A DNA stretch of 64,000 nucleotides from Hedera helix (taxonomy: Eukaryota; Streptophyta; Magnoliopsida; Apiales; Araliaceae): the NCBI GenBank assembly GCA_947179155.2, contig OX359287.1, positions 1,537,001 to 1,601,000 of the forward strand. Direction: 5' to 3'. The stretch's first letter is position 1; every line of letters begins with the position of its first letter. Below are positions 11,376-22,990 of this stretch, in pieces. The translations under genes and the position numbers were made by a program. Below the pieces are notes generated by a model. That model worked only from the letters and a program-made list of their open reading frames with translations, did no database searches and had not been told where the DNA came from.

Positions 11376-11899
11376 GATTAGAATCATGTTTTGAGCATAA
11401 GGTAGTATGTTCAAGCACATGCTATCATTTCTTCCTCTCAACTGATGTAGTAGTACATATGTAATATATTTGATGCATGTAAGGGGCATGAAATGAATGA
11501 ATTAAGTTTCTTCTTCCCCAATTCTTTTCTTTCTCTCTTCCTCTTTCTATGATTTCTCCTTCTTTTTATTCTGTTCTCCCTCATTTCTTCTTCTATTCCT
11601 TCTTAATTGTTGTATTCAGCACCTTGCATTTGATTAAGTATTGAATTGTTGTTAACCAAATCATTACAAGATTACCAACCACAACTCCTCACTTGGAGTT
11701 AATTCCAACGAAATCTTGGTTCAACTTAAGTTTTTTCAAATTTTGAAGTTTCTTCATGTTTGGCTTTGTCTTTTCGTTGTGGATCTTCTCGATAGGAGAA
11801 TCAAACTCAAACTTGACAGATTTTTTCTTGTTAAATTCATTCACAACCAGTTTGTACCCTAGCTGTGAGATATCACTTTTCTTCATCACTTTTGGTATC
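11376..11899. other. Intergenic or decayed copia sequence
   Basis: No intact gene. A pyrimidine-rich stretch lies at about 11500-11610. The minus-strand ORF at 11689-11889 (K/N-rich, 66 residues) lies downstream of the copia remnant in element orientation and could be part of it, but no diagnostic motif is visible. Confidence 0.35.
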
Positions 11900-13190
11900 T
11901 ATTTAAATCGAATTACTTTTTTCTTATGGTTCTCATGCAAGGTTTTTCTCCTATCTCGCACGAATTTTCACAACGAGTTTTTACGCCCAACTCTTCCATC
12001 TTCAACACCTTTCACATGCGCTCGCATTGTGTAAAGAGTGTCTATCTTCTTACCTCTAGTTATCACTAAAGATCTTTTAGTAAGCTTATACTAATTTTCA
12101 CTAAAACAGCTATTATGACCATTCTCATCAAGTTTACTAATAGAGATCAAATTAAGGCGAATATTCAAAGTATGTCTGACTTCTTTAAGTATCAACTTGC
12201 AACCACTGTTAGTTTCTAAACAAATATCTCCAATGCCGATAACCTTGGATGCATTTCTGTTTTCCATCCGTACATAGCTAAAATCACCATTAGTGTAGGA
12301 TGTGAAGATCTCACCACGCAAAGTAGCATGGAACAAAGCACCTAAATCAATCACCAAATCATTAATATGGTACTTGGGTTTACCATCACAAACAATAAAT
12401 ACATTAACATCAGATAGATACATAATCGAGTCCTTATCCTCATCTTTTTCGTTAGACTGTTCTTTCTTTAAAAATCTGCATTCTCGCATTATGTGACCTG
12501 GTTTCTAGTAGTGAAAGTAAAGTATCTCTTTTCTATCTCTCGACCTTTCCCCGAATTTGCTATTTTTAGGAGAATTTCTCCATCTATTTCTGCCCCTACT
12601 CTGCGTGACAAAAACTTGTGACTCAACATTAGTCACTACAGTGTCTTTTTGCCTTTGTTACTTGTTGAATAAACGATCCTTTACTATATCTAAAGTCAGC
12701 GTACCAACGACACAACCAGTGTCTCCCAGCTATCAAGTAAAGAGCTTAAAAAAAACCTGTATCCCATTATCAATTACCATCTTCATCATACTCAACTGAT
12801 TTATCAAACTCTGAAAATAATCAAATGTTTTGTAACAGAGTTTCTATCATTGAACTTGGAATTCACAATCTTCTTAATCAAGAAAGCTTTATACTGTGTC
12901 ATCTTCCTTTCATACATGGACTCCAATTCAAGCTAAAGAGCATAGGCTTTAGTTTCTGTGGCAATATGATGAAACACATTTTGATCAATCCACGATCTAA
13001 TCAAACCAATAGTCTTCATATTCATCGTGTTCCATTACTGCATCACTTTTGTTTGTGGGCTTGACTACTTCATTCATAAGTGGATCATACAAATCCTTGC
13101 AGTAAAGCAAATTATCCATTATTGACTTTGAAATTGTATAATTTGTAGACTTAAGTTTAATTATACAACCTGCTGTCCAATCCTTCATTT
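11900..13190 (-). pseudogene. Ty1/copia gag-protease remnant
   Basis: Reading on the minus strand, the Gag start lies at 13188 (MKDWTAGCIIKL, then LLYCKDLYDP), typical of copia Gag. Zinc-knuckle traces come next (CRFLKKEQ near 12470), then a protease-like and pre-integrase stretch in the ORF at 12091-12489, ending VRHTLNIRLNLISISKLDENG. The protease motif is altered: IDLGALFHAT stands where copia has a DSGA-type site, so the catalytic aspartate context is degraded. At about 11960-12060 a GKKIDTLYTM-type pre-integrase segment follows in another frame. Integrase core, reverse transcriptase and RNase H are absent here. Several frameshifts make it non-functional. Confidence 0.8.
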
Positions 13191-13217
13191 AATTCACACA
13201 AGAAAATCGCAAAAATA

Positions 13218-13260
13218 ACCAAGCTCTTTATACTATTGTTGGAAAAATGAACCTTTAATT
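13218..13260 (-). mobile_element. Probable degraded PBS and 5' LTR edge of the copia remnant
   Basis: The sequence agctctttatactattgttgg resembles the common copia arrangement of an initiator-tRNA-Met PBS (gctctgatacca) next to an LTR edge TGTTGG. The LTR would begin at about 13236 on plus and extend right. Its far end was not found. Confidence 0.4.
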
Positions 13261-14029
13261 AGTTTGAGAAGCTTAATTAAGTTCACCACCCAAAACACTC
13301 AAACCAATAAGTCTTCAATTTTCAATTGATTAGAGCCATGATGAAAACCACGAGCACCAAATTTGTTTCTCTTTCTTTCAACTACACTAACTTTACAATA
13401 TAAACCTGTTGTCGAGTATTCTATCTTTCCTCTATGTTACTGTCGTGTCCTATATATAATATTCATGATTCAATATTGCTAAAGGCAGTCAGTTGACTTC
13501 CTTATCAAACCAACTTTCCATGTCCACTCAGAATTCAAATATTAATGAATTCTCAAATCATCACATAACTACCATATATTATGCCACACGTTTCATCATT
13601 GCCCAAATTGATTTTCATTAATCCAATTTCTAATTAGATTAATATCAAGTAAACCCACTTATTTGTTCACAAATAAATTAATTCCTTTTAATCTTGGATT
13701 CTATCTCATTGTTGAAGGACATACACAACATTATTATCTATATTAATTTCATTGGTTTGCCAAAGCCAAATCATGTATTGTTCATGTTGAGAAAGGACCC
13801 TTCAGAAGGGATATGATGACAAGTTAAATTTCCGTTGAAATTTTATTAACAAAATTATTTTCTTCTATTAGCTAAGTGATTGAACGATACATTCCCTTTA
13901 TCCAACTATCTTTCAAATATATATAATTGAAAGATATATATATTATAATTGAACAATATGTATTATCTTTCAAATATATATATATATATGAAGAGTGATC
14001 CATAGTAACCATTTCCTAAGATAACTATT
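13261..14029. other. Possible copia LTR and intergenic sequence
   Basis: AT-rich, no ORF of note. The left part is probably the copia 5' LTR. A TATA-rich stretch lies at 13920-13990. No closing LTR end or target duplication recognised. Confidence 0.35.
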
Positions 14030-14089
14030 CCAGCAAACTAATCTTAGACCGTACAAAAATTGATCCATGACCATTGATAAAATTAACTT

Positions 14090-14335
14090 TTTATAGGCAG
14101 CTACTAAGAGTGACGGTTAGGAAAAATGGAATATTTTGATTTTTTTCCCACCCACTACTAAGAGTGGAATCCTGTAAAAATTATAGTTTTGACCTCGTGG
14201 CCGCCATTAAGAGTGGCTACTTTGAAGTTGTCATCGGTGGTCGGAGCAAAAAATAGTGTCATTTTAAGAAAGCACACAAGCCATTTTGAGAAAGCACATG
14301 CCGCTACTAAGAGTAGCGACCAAAGACCAAAAAGA
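14090..14335. repeat. Four dispersed copies of a CTACTAAGAGTGG-type palindromic motif
   Basis: Copies at about 14099 (gctactaagagtgacgg), 14153 (ccactactaagagtgg), 14203 (gccgccattaagagtggc) and 14312 (gccgctactaagagtagcg), spaced 50-110 bases apart. Each has partly complementary ends. They lie just upstream of the FAR1-like pseudogene. Confidence 0.6.
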
Positions 14336-14411
14336 CGCCTTTTTTGCACTACAAAAATACAAAAACAAGAAATCTAGACTACATCAGATCTAATCCTCAT
14401 ATTTTCACTTA

Positions 14412-15325
14412 GTGCAACTTCATTCCCTCAGCAGTTACAGAATTTTAGTTTTTGTGACATCCCCGTCTCCTCACATTGATAATTTTGGTAAATCTTCATT
14501 AAAGGCTTCAATGTCTGCTGTAAATATTTTTTTTTCTAGTTCTTCGTATGGTAGTTTAGACTATACAAATATATCTGAGTTTGTTAATAAATGTGAAAGT
14601 AGCAAAACAAAAATGTTTTCATCTGTTGGTCAATTGTTTTCTAAGCTAGAAGATGCTGAAATTTTTTATAGAGCTCATGCACATAAAAATGGATTTGAGA
14701 TTAGAATTTCTACATGTTATAAACATGCTGGTACTGATAATTTATCCTTTAGGTTATATGTATGTAAACAAGCTAGTAGACTAACGCCTGCGAAAAGTAT
14801 AGCTTATGATGAATGTCCTAATGACAAAATAAAAAGGCAAAGAGAATTTATAGGATGCATATTATGCAAAGTTAGAATATTTGTTATGCATAGTAAAAAA
14901 GACGACCATTAGCACAACCATCAATTAGTGACACCTACCAAAGTAGATTTGATTGAAACACAATATTACTTTAGTAGCGAAATAATTAATTGACACTTTA
15001 AATAAGTCTGGTATTGGACCTAGTAGGATGATGAGTATTTTGACCATAATGGGTGGTGGGATGCAAAACGTTGGGTTTACTAATAAAGATATTCAGAATG
15101 TCGTTAGGGATTTAAGTAGTGATTCGAAAGATGAAAATGATGTACAAGTTGTAATCAATTATTTTTAAAAGCTTCAATATGGAAGTGCGAGTCAATTTCT
15201 TTTAGTGTCAAAGTTAGTGATGAAAATCAAATTATGTGTATTTTGTGGGTAGACGCCCAATCAAGGTTAATATATTAATGTTTCGGAGACGTTGTAACAT
15301 TTGACACTATTTTACCCCTATCCTT
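14412..15325 (+). pseudogene. FAR1/FRS-like (MULE-derived transposase) pseudogene
   Basis: The open part (14412-14912, 166 residues) contains a FAR1-type DNA-binding domain at about residues 77-160: GQLFSKLEDAEIFYRAHAHK, then a GFEIR stretch, a VCKQ cysteine and GCILCKVRI, the family's R.GC.A.I.V region. It stops at a TAG (14910-14912) immediately before an HNH that completes the domain. Coding similarity continues with frameshifts: GIGPSRMMSIL (about 15010), VQVVINYF (about 15140), CILWVDAQSR (about 15236) and CFGDVVTFDTI (about 15280), matching the linker and start of the MULE transposase domain. The catalytic region is missing beyond ~15325. The family includes transcription factors domesticated from Mutator-like transposases; this copy is broken. 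Confidence 0.8.
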
Positions 15326-15788
15326 ACCCTCTTAGATATCCTCAGACACATGATTATGTTGATCATAAAGTACAGTATTATCAACTGGACCGAGATTCCA
15401 ATTCTTTATATTTGACCTATAATAAACAAATAAATAATTCCTAATCAATACAATATGAATCCATAATCAATCTTCAAAAATACATAATGTATTGTTTTTG
15501 CCAAAATGTTTATTCAAAACAAATAAATAATTACCACTCAACACAATATGAAATCACTGTTTTTTGGCAAAATATAAGTTACTCACTTTTTTTTAATAAA
15601 TTTATACAAATTACTCACTTTTTAAAATAAATTTCTATTATTTATTTCACAATAAAATTTATTCAAAATTTTAGTATAAAAAACCTTATGCACACAAAAA
15701 AAAAAATTGGTGAAAAGATGCTTACTTAGACATAGTACACTATTGCAAAATAAAATTTATCGTTTGTGTAGGTAGCTCAAGGTGCAAA
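15326..15788. other. AT-rich intergenic sequence
   Basis: No gene or element end recognised between the FAR1-like remnant and the LTR starting at 15789. Confidence 0.4.
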
Positions 15789-16449
15789 TGTAACGTCCCC
15801 GAAATTCTCGCATTTGTTACAGGCGATCTCGTACGTTAAAATATAACATTTTTCTTTAAAACTATATCATAACATCATAATATAGTTCATAAACCTGTTT
15901 ATTTTAACTTACATTCACCACCTGTCTTAGAATCGTAATCTTCATATTCTTTACTTTAGAACTCAGATCATAAATGCATAAGTCATGACATAGTCTATTA
16001 CATTTCAAAATCATATATCTTATGATTTAACTTAACTTAACTTGTGAACAATCAGTATATATAAATGTCCATACATAAGCTTGCTTACACATATCAATTT
16101 TTATACATGCGAATTTATTACATATAATACTTGATTTACAATGATACATTAATCGTATCCCAATATAAGTTTCTTTAATGAAAACTTACATGCCTAGCTA
16201 TCCCAATAGATTTACACTATCATACATCTCATTACTAACGACAAAGTTTAATAAAACAAAATCGTTACCTACTTATACCTTTACAAATTTACATCATCTA
16301 ATTGACTTGTCATAGTGTATGAAGTAAATATAACAACATTCCTTCAATGCCCCTTTATACAAATATCATTCCTTACCATTTAGCTTTACTGGAACCTCTG
16401 GCCTTCTCATACTTAGTTAAAAATATCAGTTTAAGCAAGAATGAGCACG

Positions 16450-18537
16450 ATGGCTGTCGACGCCGGGATTTTCGTCGTTTCGTTTTTTTTATAATAAAAA
16501 TAGCCCTTTCCAATTTTAGCTTTTTTGAATTAAATGTGATTTTGAAAAGGGTCGGCTTAGTGTCGACGGAGTTTTGAAATGTCGAATTTTTATGAGCCAA
16601 TTGACCAGAGTCGCCAGTTGGTATATTTGAAACGGATGTACCAACTCATCCGAATTTTGTTTTCGTAATCGTGATGGCTCATATGTGACTCCGATTCAAT
16701 TGGTCCGCAAACTGAGATTCATAGAATTCGGGGGCATGCTTAAGCGAGGGGAAGGTGTTAGGCACCCCCCGACTTCCGTGAAATACGGTTACCGCAATCT
16801 CGATGTTTTCCTATCCTTTTAAGTCCTAAAATGTGTGTGTGTGTGCGTGTGTGTGTGTGTGCCTAAATGAATGTTTGTGGTGAATTTTCGCATAAAAAGT
16901 TGCTTTGATTTTATATGGCAAATGTGTTTTGTCGGGAAAGCGTTTAGACGTCTTTTGACCCAAATGACGAGGCTTCGCTTTTTATAAGAAAGATTGATTT
17001 TAATTTCGAAAACGTTGAGGTTTTTTATTAGATGTCATTTTAGAAAACAATAGTTTTAAACTTTTGTCAAATAGGAATCGAGACTATACATTGCCTTCTA
17101 ACAGTTAATATAAATAAAATGAAGGCAACTTCTAGAACTCTTTAACCCTATGCACAAAGTTTAATGAAAACGTTTATTTATTTATTTACGAAAACATCAT
17201 TTATGACATTTTAAAAACCAAATGTAGCCTTTTTGTCAAACAAGGATCAAAGTTTCGCCAAAACTCTTAACTTTAAAACCTCGTGAATCTAATATCCTAG
17301 TTTGATTCTTTTTAGAAAATCTTTATCATTTGCCTTATTTTGGAAAACCATTTCCTGTGCCATAAATTAAGACAAACATCCCAGAACGTGTCGGGGCTAT
17401 CCATGGGCATGTGAGCCATCCAGACAACCCCCAACACCCACAATCACATATTTTATTATTATTACGGGGCCTTAACCCGAACACGACTTGGTATTGTTTT
17501 AAGGCCCGATATTTCAAAATACACATCCATGGACTCTATACAAGGATTACATATGCCAAAACGTCCATCATCGGGATTCAATCACGAGTATCTCCTCCCT
17601 AGGCTCACAGTCACCCCAAACCGCTACACAACCAATACTAAGCCAAATCTAACAATATTAAACATTGCTATCATACTACATAGCTCAAATATCACAACTC
17701 AATCACTACAAACTACTCATTACCACAACGAACGATATATCACCGTACGGATGTCATCGGGGCGTTAGGAGGAGTTACGTTCCGATGGAACCCTCGCTAA
17801 CAACCCCTAATCCACGGATCCTTTATCAATATATAACAATAAACTACATCAAATAAACCAATCACAACATTATGCTAACAATACAACAAATAAACTCAAG
17901 AACACACCCCTTTTCACCTTGCAAAAAGACGATTGAAGCTTCTTATTTTACGAATCGGACAACAATACAAGAACACTCAACTAATTATCAAGAGAAGATG
18001 AATATTTAACACCAATCTAGCCAAGAACCAAGCACTTCTCTCTCCTCCCGCGCTCTCTCTCTCTCTAAAATCTATTTTTTCTTTTTTTTTCTCTCAACTC
18101 TCGGGTGGAAATGGCAATCTATAGCCTTCCGCAGGTGCAACTGCGGCTGGCCGCAGGTGCATCTGCGGCTGGGCTCGCCAGCCGTCCGCGCCGAATCCTC
18201 GGCTGCCGTGTGCCGTCCTCGAGCCGCGCACTGTCCCGTTTGTCGGTGGCCGCAGGTGCATCCGTGGCTGTCCGGCTTGCTTTTCTCGATTTTCGTGCCG
18301 CGCGGTCTTAAGCGTAGTGGCCATTAGTTATGATCAAATCAGGTTCTTCTGGATCAACTGTTCGTCTTGCCGCAAGTAACCTGATGCTCGTTGTTCGTTG
18401 TGGCGGCTTTGGCCGTAAGTTGTTGGGGTGGCTTCGTGTTGGGGTCCACCTTCCTTTTCGCATGTCGGGTCAAGTGACGATCTTGCCCTCCTGTCAGGGT
18501 TAGTACACAAGTGTAAAATTTGGGTGTCTACAATGGC
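16450..18537 (-). mobile_element. Tat-lineage solo LTR with 5-bp target duplication
   Basis: The LTR occupies 16455-18532 (2078 bp), TGTCGACGCCGGG...GGGTGTCTACA. It is flanked by ATGGC at 16450-16454 and 18533-18537. It matches the 3' LTR of the Tat element at 27167-29296 throughout, for example the gttaggcaccccccgacttc block and the cctcctgtcagggttagtac block near the end. ORFs inside (17335-17856, 18094-18324) are not conserved as proteins and are taken as chance. Orientation follows the full element. Confidence 0.92.
18122..18262. repeat. GC-rich palindromic island in Tat LTR (CGCAGGTGCATCTGCGGC type)
   Basis: Three near-copies of GCAGGTGCA(A/T)CTGCGGC, each almost self-complementary. The same motif recurs at 28808-28930 in the other Tat LTR and at 30359-30400 in the Tat internal region. 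Confidence 0.8.
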
Positions 18538-19258
18538 TCAGCAAGTTTAACAGTTAACAATTTTCATTCTCACAGTTTATATACATGCGTCATACATTTC
18601 TTACTATACATTTTATCCAATGCATCATATCTATCATGCTGTGCAATTTCAACCATAAATCCCATATACTGCATTTAACAGTTAATCACATAGTTACACA
18701 AAGTGCACATTTCTAAACATATTGACATTGATTTTAGATAACACAGAAATCCTACACATAATATGTAAAATAGTTCACATAGAACAATTATTATATTTCA
18801 ACAAGTTTTGAAAAACTTGCATGCTACTCGTAACCTTTATAAACCCTTACGCTCCTCGAACGTCTTTCATATATTTCCTCACATCAGTTTAATAATCCGA
18901 ACTTTGTCTGTCAACGTATAACCTATAAATTATAATAGGGTCATAACACTTTACTATCTCCTTCAAGACTTAAATCATAAACGCTAAACAACTAATCTTT
19001 AAACATCTCATTTTCGATGTAGTACACCTTACATAGGTTAATAATACATCATAACACATTACCGACCTTTTACACAAATATTATCATGCTTTTACTTAGT
19101 TTTATGTATGTTATATTATACAATTATTGCTCCATTAATACCTTAACATCCACCACATTGACTATTTTTATCAATTTAGAGTTTACATAACCTATCTCTA
19201 TCACATCATATCAAAACATAACTTTTTCGGACAACATTAAAAATATTTCTGGGTACAG

Positions 19259-19360
19259 GACACTGCGCCCCGGCGAGCTCTGATTGCGCCCCCAGTGAAT
19301 TATTCTTAGTTAACTGCACCCCAGCGCAGTGTTCAGTACAAAACACTGCGCCCCGGCATA
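19259..19360. repeat. GC-rich island in LTR Y (CTGCGCCCCGGC type)
   Basis: Repeats of ACACTGCGCCCCGGC and ACTGCACCCCAGCGCAGTG, with ggacactgcgcccc at 19258 and aaacactgcgcccc at 19341. It occupies the place in the LTR where other families carry different GC-rich palindromes. Confidence 0.7.
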
Positions 19361-19495
19361 GTCTACAGATTCTTAAAATTTTGATTTCTACAGTCACTTT
19401 GTTGATTTTTAATTTTTTCATCTTACATCCAATTAAGTTCACATTTGAACCATAGCTAGATCTAGTATTTTACAAAAATACAACTTGATTCATTT

Positions 19496-19643
19496 TGTAA
19501 TATCCCAAATATTTATGAGATTCGTAGAAGAAATCAAATATGATTAACTAAAGGTTGAGGTAAAACCTAATTTTGGTGAATGAAATAAGAAGAGAAATGT
19601 GTGCTGTAATTTCGAGAACGAAATTCCTATAAGTAGCGGTGAA
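19496..19643 (+). mobile_element. Collapsed Tekay-like element: LTR start joined to internal 3' end
   Basis: TGTAATATCCCAAATATTTATGAG at 19496 is an LTR start like the one at 19644. After about 100 bases it passes into gagaacgaaattcctataag, which resembles the end of gag-pol and the polypurine tract of the Tekay-like element (minus strand of 41952-41995, gaggacggaattttta). The body of the element between the LTR start and the polypurine tract is missing. Confidence 0.6.
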
Positions 19644-20698
19644 TGTAATATCCAAAAAAAAATTTATGAGGTTCAAAAATTTAATTGAACGCGATTAAAA
19701 GTTAAGTTATAAAAACCCTAGCCCAATGATTTAATTAAAAGCAAGCCCAAACATTTGGAATGGGTTGAGAAAAATTAGTGTAAATAAATATGTTTGTACA
19801 TTTATACTTGTGCTTGTATGCTATTAAAAAATAAAAAAAAAGTTAAAATGTTGAAACTTCCATTTATGGAAAGATTAGAGAAAATAACGGTATATGGAGG
19901 TCATTTGCCAAATAAGATGAGTGATATTAGTGTCCTTGAAAAATAAAACAAGTGAGAAGACTTTTTATTTTTGTTTTATCCAAAGTTGCATTGGTAAGAG
20001 AAAAAAAGGTGATGGAAGTGACTAGTTGGTGATGTGTGTAAGTGGTGTCAGATGTGAATGCTATGAAGCTATGATTAGGGGCTATGTTGTAGCTTGTGTG
20101 AGAGAAAGATAAGACTATGTTACAAATTAACATGTCTTGAAAGTTGACTTTAAATGGTGAATAAGAAGATTGATAATTATAGAGTAAATAAAGAATTGAC
20201 ATGACAGACATAGAATATAATTAATTTATTTAATTATATTTGTGTAAGGTTAAATTATTTAACTAATGTGAATATTAACCTTGATGATCTAAATTATATA
20301 TTTATTTAAGTGAGTAACTTAATTAATATGTTAAAGAATAATATTAATTATTATTAGATAAACAATCCAAGTTATTTAGTTAACAATAGTTTGTGTATAA
20401 TGTGAGATTATACAAGTAATTTAAATTACTTTATGGTATGATCTAAATTATTGAAATATTATAATAATATTAGATAATTATTTTGATGACCCAAATTATT
20501 AATTTGGAAGGATAAGGAAAGTTAAAGAATTAATTACTCATGAGTTAGTTAGTGGGAAATTGTGTTCTCGAGCCACGTGAAAATCATGAAGAGTTGTGTT
20601 CTCGAGTCACGTGAAAATCATGGAGAGTTGTGTTCTCAAGCCTTGTGCTCCTCAAATTGTGTGATGCCTAGAGCTTTGTACTCATTGGGTAATGTGTG

Positions 20699-20700
20699 AG

Positions 20701-20727
<27 letters not shown>
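20699..20727. repeat. AT microsatellite
   Basis: About 13 TA units. Confidence 0.85.
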
Positions 20728-20734
<7 letters not shown>

Positions 20735-22119
20735 GCTAAATAATTTGATGTATGTGTTAATAAACTAGCTATGGTTAATATAACCATACTTGGGTTAAGT
20801 GTAGGAATTGAGGGAGCAATTGGGTGAACTCTTTAGCTTTCCTTGGAAGCTTAAACAACATAGGAAAAAACAAGAAAAAATAGGTAGCCAGTTGTAAGAG
20901 TTATAAGGTCTAGTGATGTGTATAATTACACATTGTGTAAGTATACAATTCTACTAGTAAACTAAATATACTAACAACTCACTCTCTCTTTCATCCATTA
21001 GTCATTTCATTTCACAAAGAGTTTCAGAGAAGTTTGAGAGCTAAAGAGAAAAAAGTGAGAGAACACCTAGTGTTCTTGAGAGTTCATAAGAAAAAACACC
21101 AAGAGTGAATCTTGGAGGCCATTTCGGTAGATCAAGGGTGTGTAGTGGATGTCCAACAATTTCATCTCCTACGTTGGAAAGCAAAGTAAACTAGCCACAA
21201 AGGGCAAAAGGTATAAAACAATCTAATAACCTAGTTTTCAAGCTTTCATTGTTCTATATATAATTTCTATGGTAGAAAAGTATTATTCAAACCTATTATG
21301 TATAGATCTATGTTAGAATTATAGATCTAGAGTTTAATGTGCTTAACTAGTATATTTGTATGCATCTATGATGGAAAAGATGATCAAAACATGAAATCGA
21401 TTTTTGCCGAAAAATACTATTCTGGACAGTCCGTTCCTGGAGTTACTATTCACATCCCGTAACTCGTTTTTACTATTCGTCAGTTTTGGGTGATAGGTCT
21501 ATCAGATAAGAAAACATTCTAAGTGGAACGACCAAAAAATATTAAACGAGCGATTTATGGTGATTTTTCTAACAAAACAGTTTTTACCGGCAAAAGCCTC
21601 AAAACCTACTGTCCAGAAAATGGAAGGGTCTATTTTGGCCACTTTCGTTGCTCTAAAAATTCCAAATTTTTTCATATATGGTACTATATGATAATAAGCA
21701 GCCACTGTAAAAAAATGAGCTCAATCCGACTTCAGATGATTGAGTTATGGCCCAATGTTTATTTACGTTTTAAAATAAAGTTACAGTTATAACTTGAAAT
21801 ATATAACTCCAAATATTATAAAAAATTTATTGGAGGTTGTCTATGGTGGCAGTAGGCTAGATACAAATTTTAGCATTTTCTGATGAAAACTAAATTTTTA
21901 ATAAATACGGCAAATTTTGGACATAAATGGACTATTTAAAAATAGTAAATAAAGTTGGAAAATTAAACAAAAATTATTTTGTATATGGAATGAAATATAC
22001 TAAAGATATCTAAGAGTTATAAAAATAATAAGTCAATTAAGTATTTTTAATAAATACGAAGGACTTAAGAAAAAATAAGGATAAAAGAATAAAAAAATTA
22101 TGTATTATTCAATTTTAAT

Positions 22120-22990
22120 TAAATAATACATAAAGGTTATTATTTATTATTTACATAATAAATTAAGTAAATAAAAAGAATTTAATTAATTATTTATTAT
22201 TTAAATGCTAAATAATAAATAAAGTAAAGGAGTATATGGAGTTAATAAAATAATTATTTATTATTTAGTTAATATTAAGTAATAAATAATGGTGATTTAT
22301 TATCTAATTATTATTTAAAGGATATTAAATAATAATTAAAGAAAGATAAAGTTAATAAGGTAATTATTTATTATTTAATAAATAAGGATGATTAATTATT
22401 TAATTATTATTTAAAAGATATTAAATAATAATTAAAGGGAGATGAAGTGAATAAAATGATCATTTGTTATTTAATTAATATTAAATAATAAATAGGGTTA
22501 ATTAATTAATTATTATTTAAATAATATTACATAATAATTAAAAGGAAATAAGGATAATTAATTATTATTTAAATGATATTAAATAATAATTAAAGGGAAA
22601 TAAGGTTAAAAGATAATTGTTTATGTAATGATAAATAACAAGAAAAGTTAATTAAATTAATTATTTATTTAATTAATACTAAATAAATAAAGTGAAGAAA
22701 TTAAGAAAATGATAAAGTGATTAGACAACTTATATTTAATTGTTTAAGTCTTTAAATATTACTAAAGGAGTAAATAATTATTAATATTTAATGATAATAG
22801 CAAGTGATGAAATATTATTAAATGATTAATAATATTGGTAATTTGGTGAATATTATTAAGGGCTTAATAATATTAGTAACCAATTAAGATATTGTTCAAT
22901 ACTTAATAACGTTTGTAATTGAATGAGGTATTATTAATGTATAATAATACTGGTCGATAATTAAAATATTATCCAAGGGTGATAATATTA
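22120..22990. repeat. AT hairpin array in LTR Z
   Basis: Irregularly spaced stems. The left part uses AATTATTATTTAA with TTAAATAATAATT (for example at 22298-22336 and 22387-22434). The right part (about 22800-22880) uses AATATTATTAA with TTAATAATATT, as in the LTR at 1258. Confidence 0.75.

Larger units (their letters stand above)
15789..19495 (-). mobile_element. LTR Y, Tekay-like, minus orientation, interrupted
   Basis: Begins TGTAACGTCCCCGAAATTC and carries the gcaagaatgagcac / ggctcagcaagttta block seen in the LTRs at 1258, 38018 and 47983, in the same orientation. The block is split by the Tat solo LTR at 16455-18532. Right of it, a GC-rich island lies at 19259-19360. No TTACA-type end is found before 19496, so the right end is probably lost or displaced by the next element. 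Confidence 0.55.
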
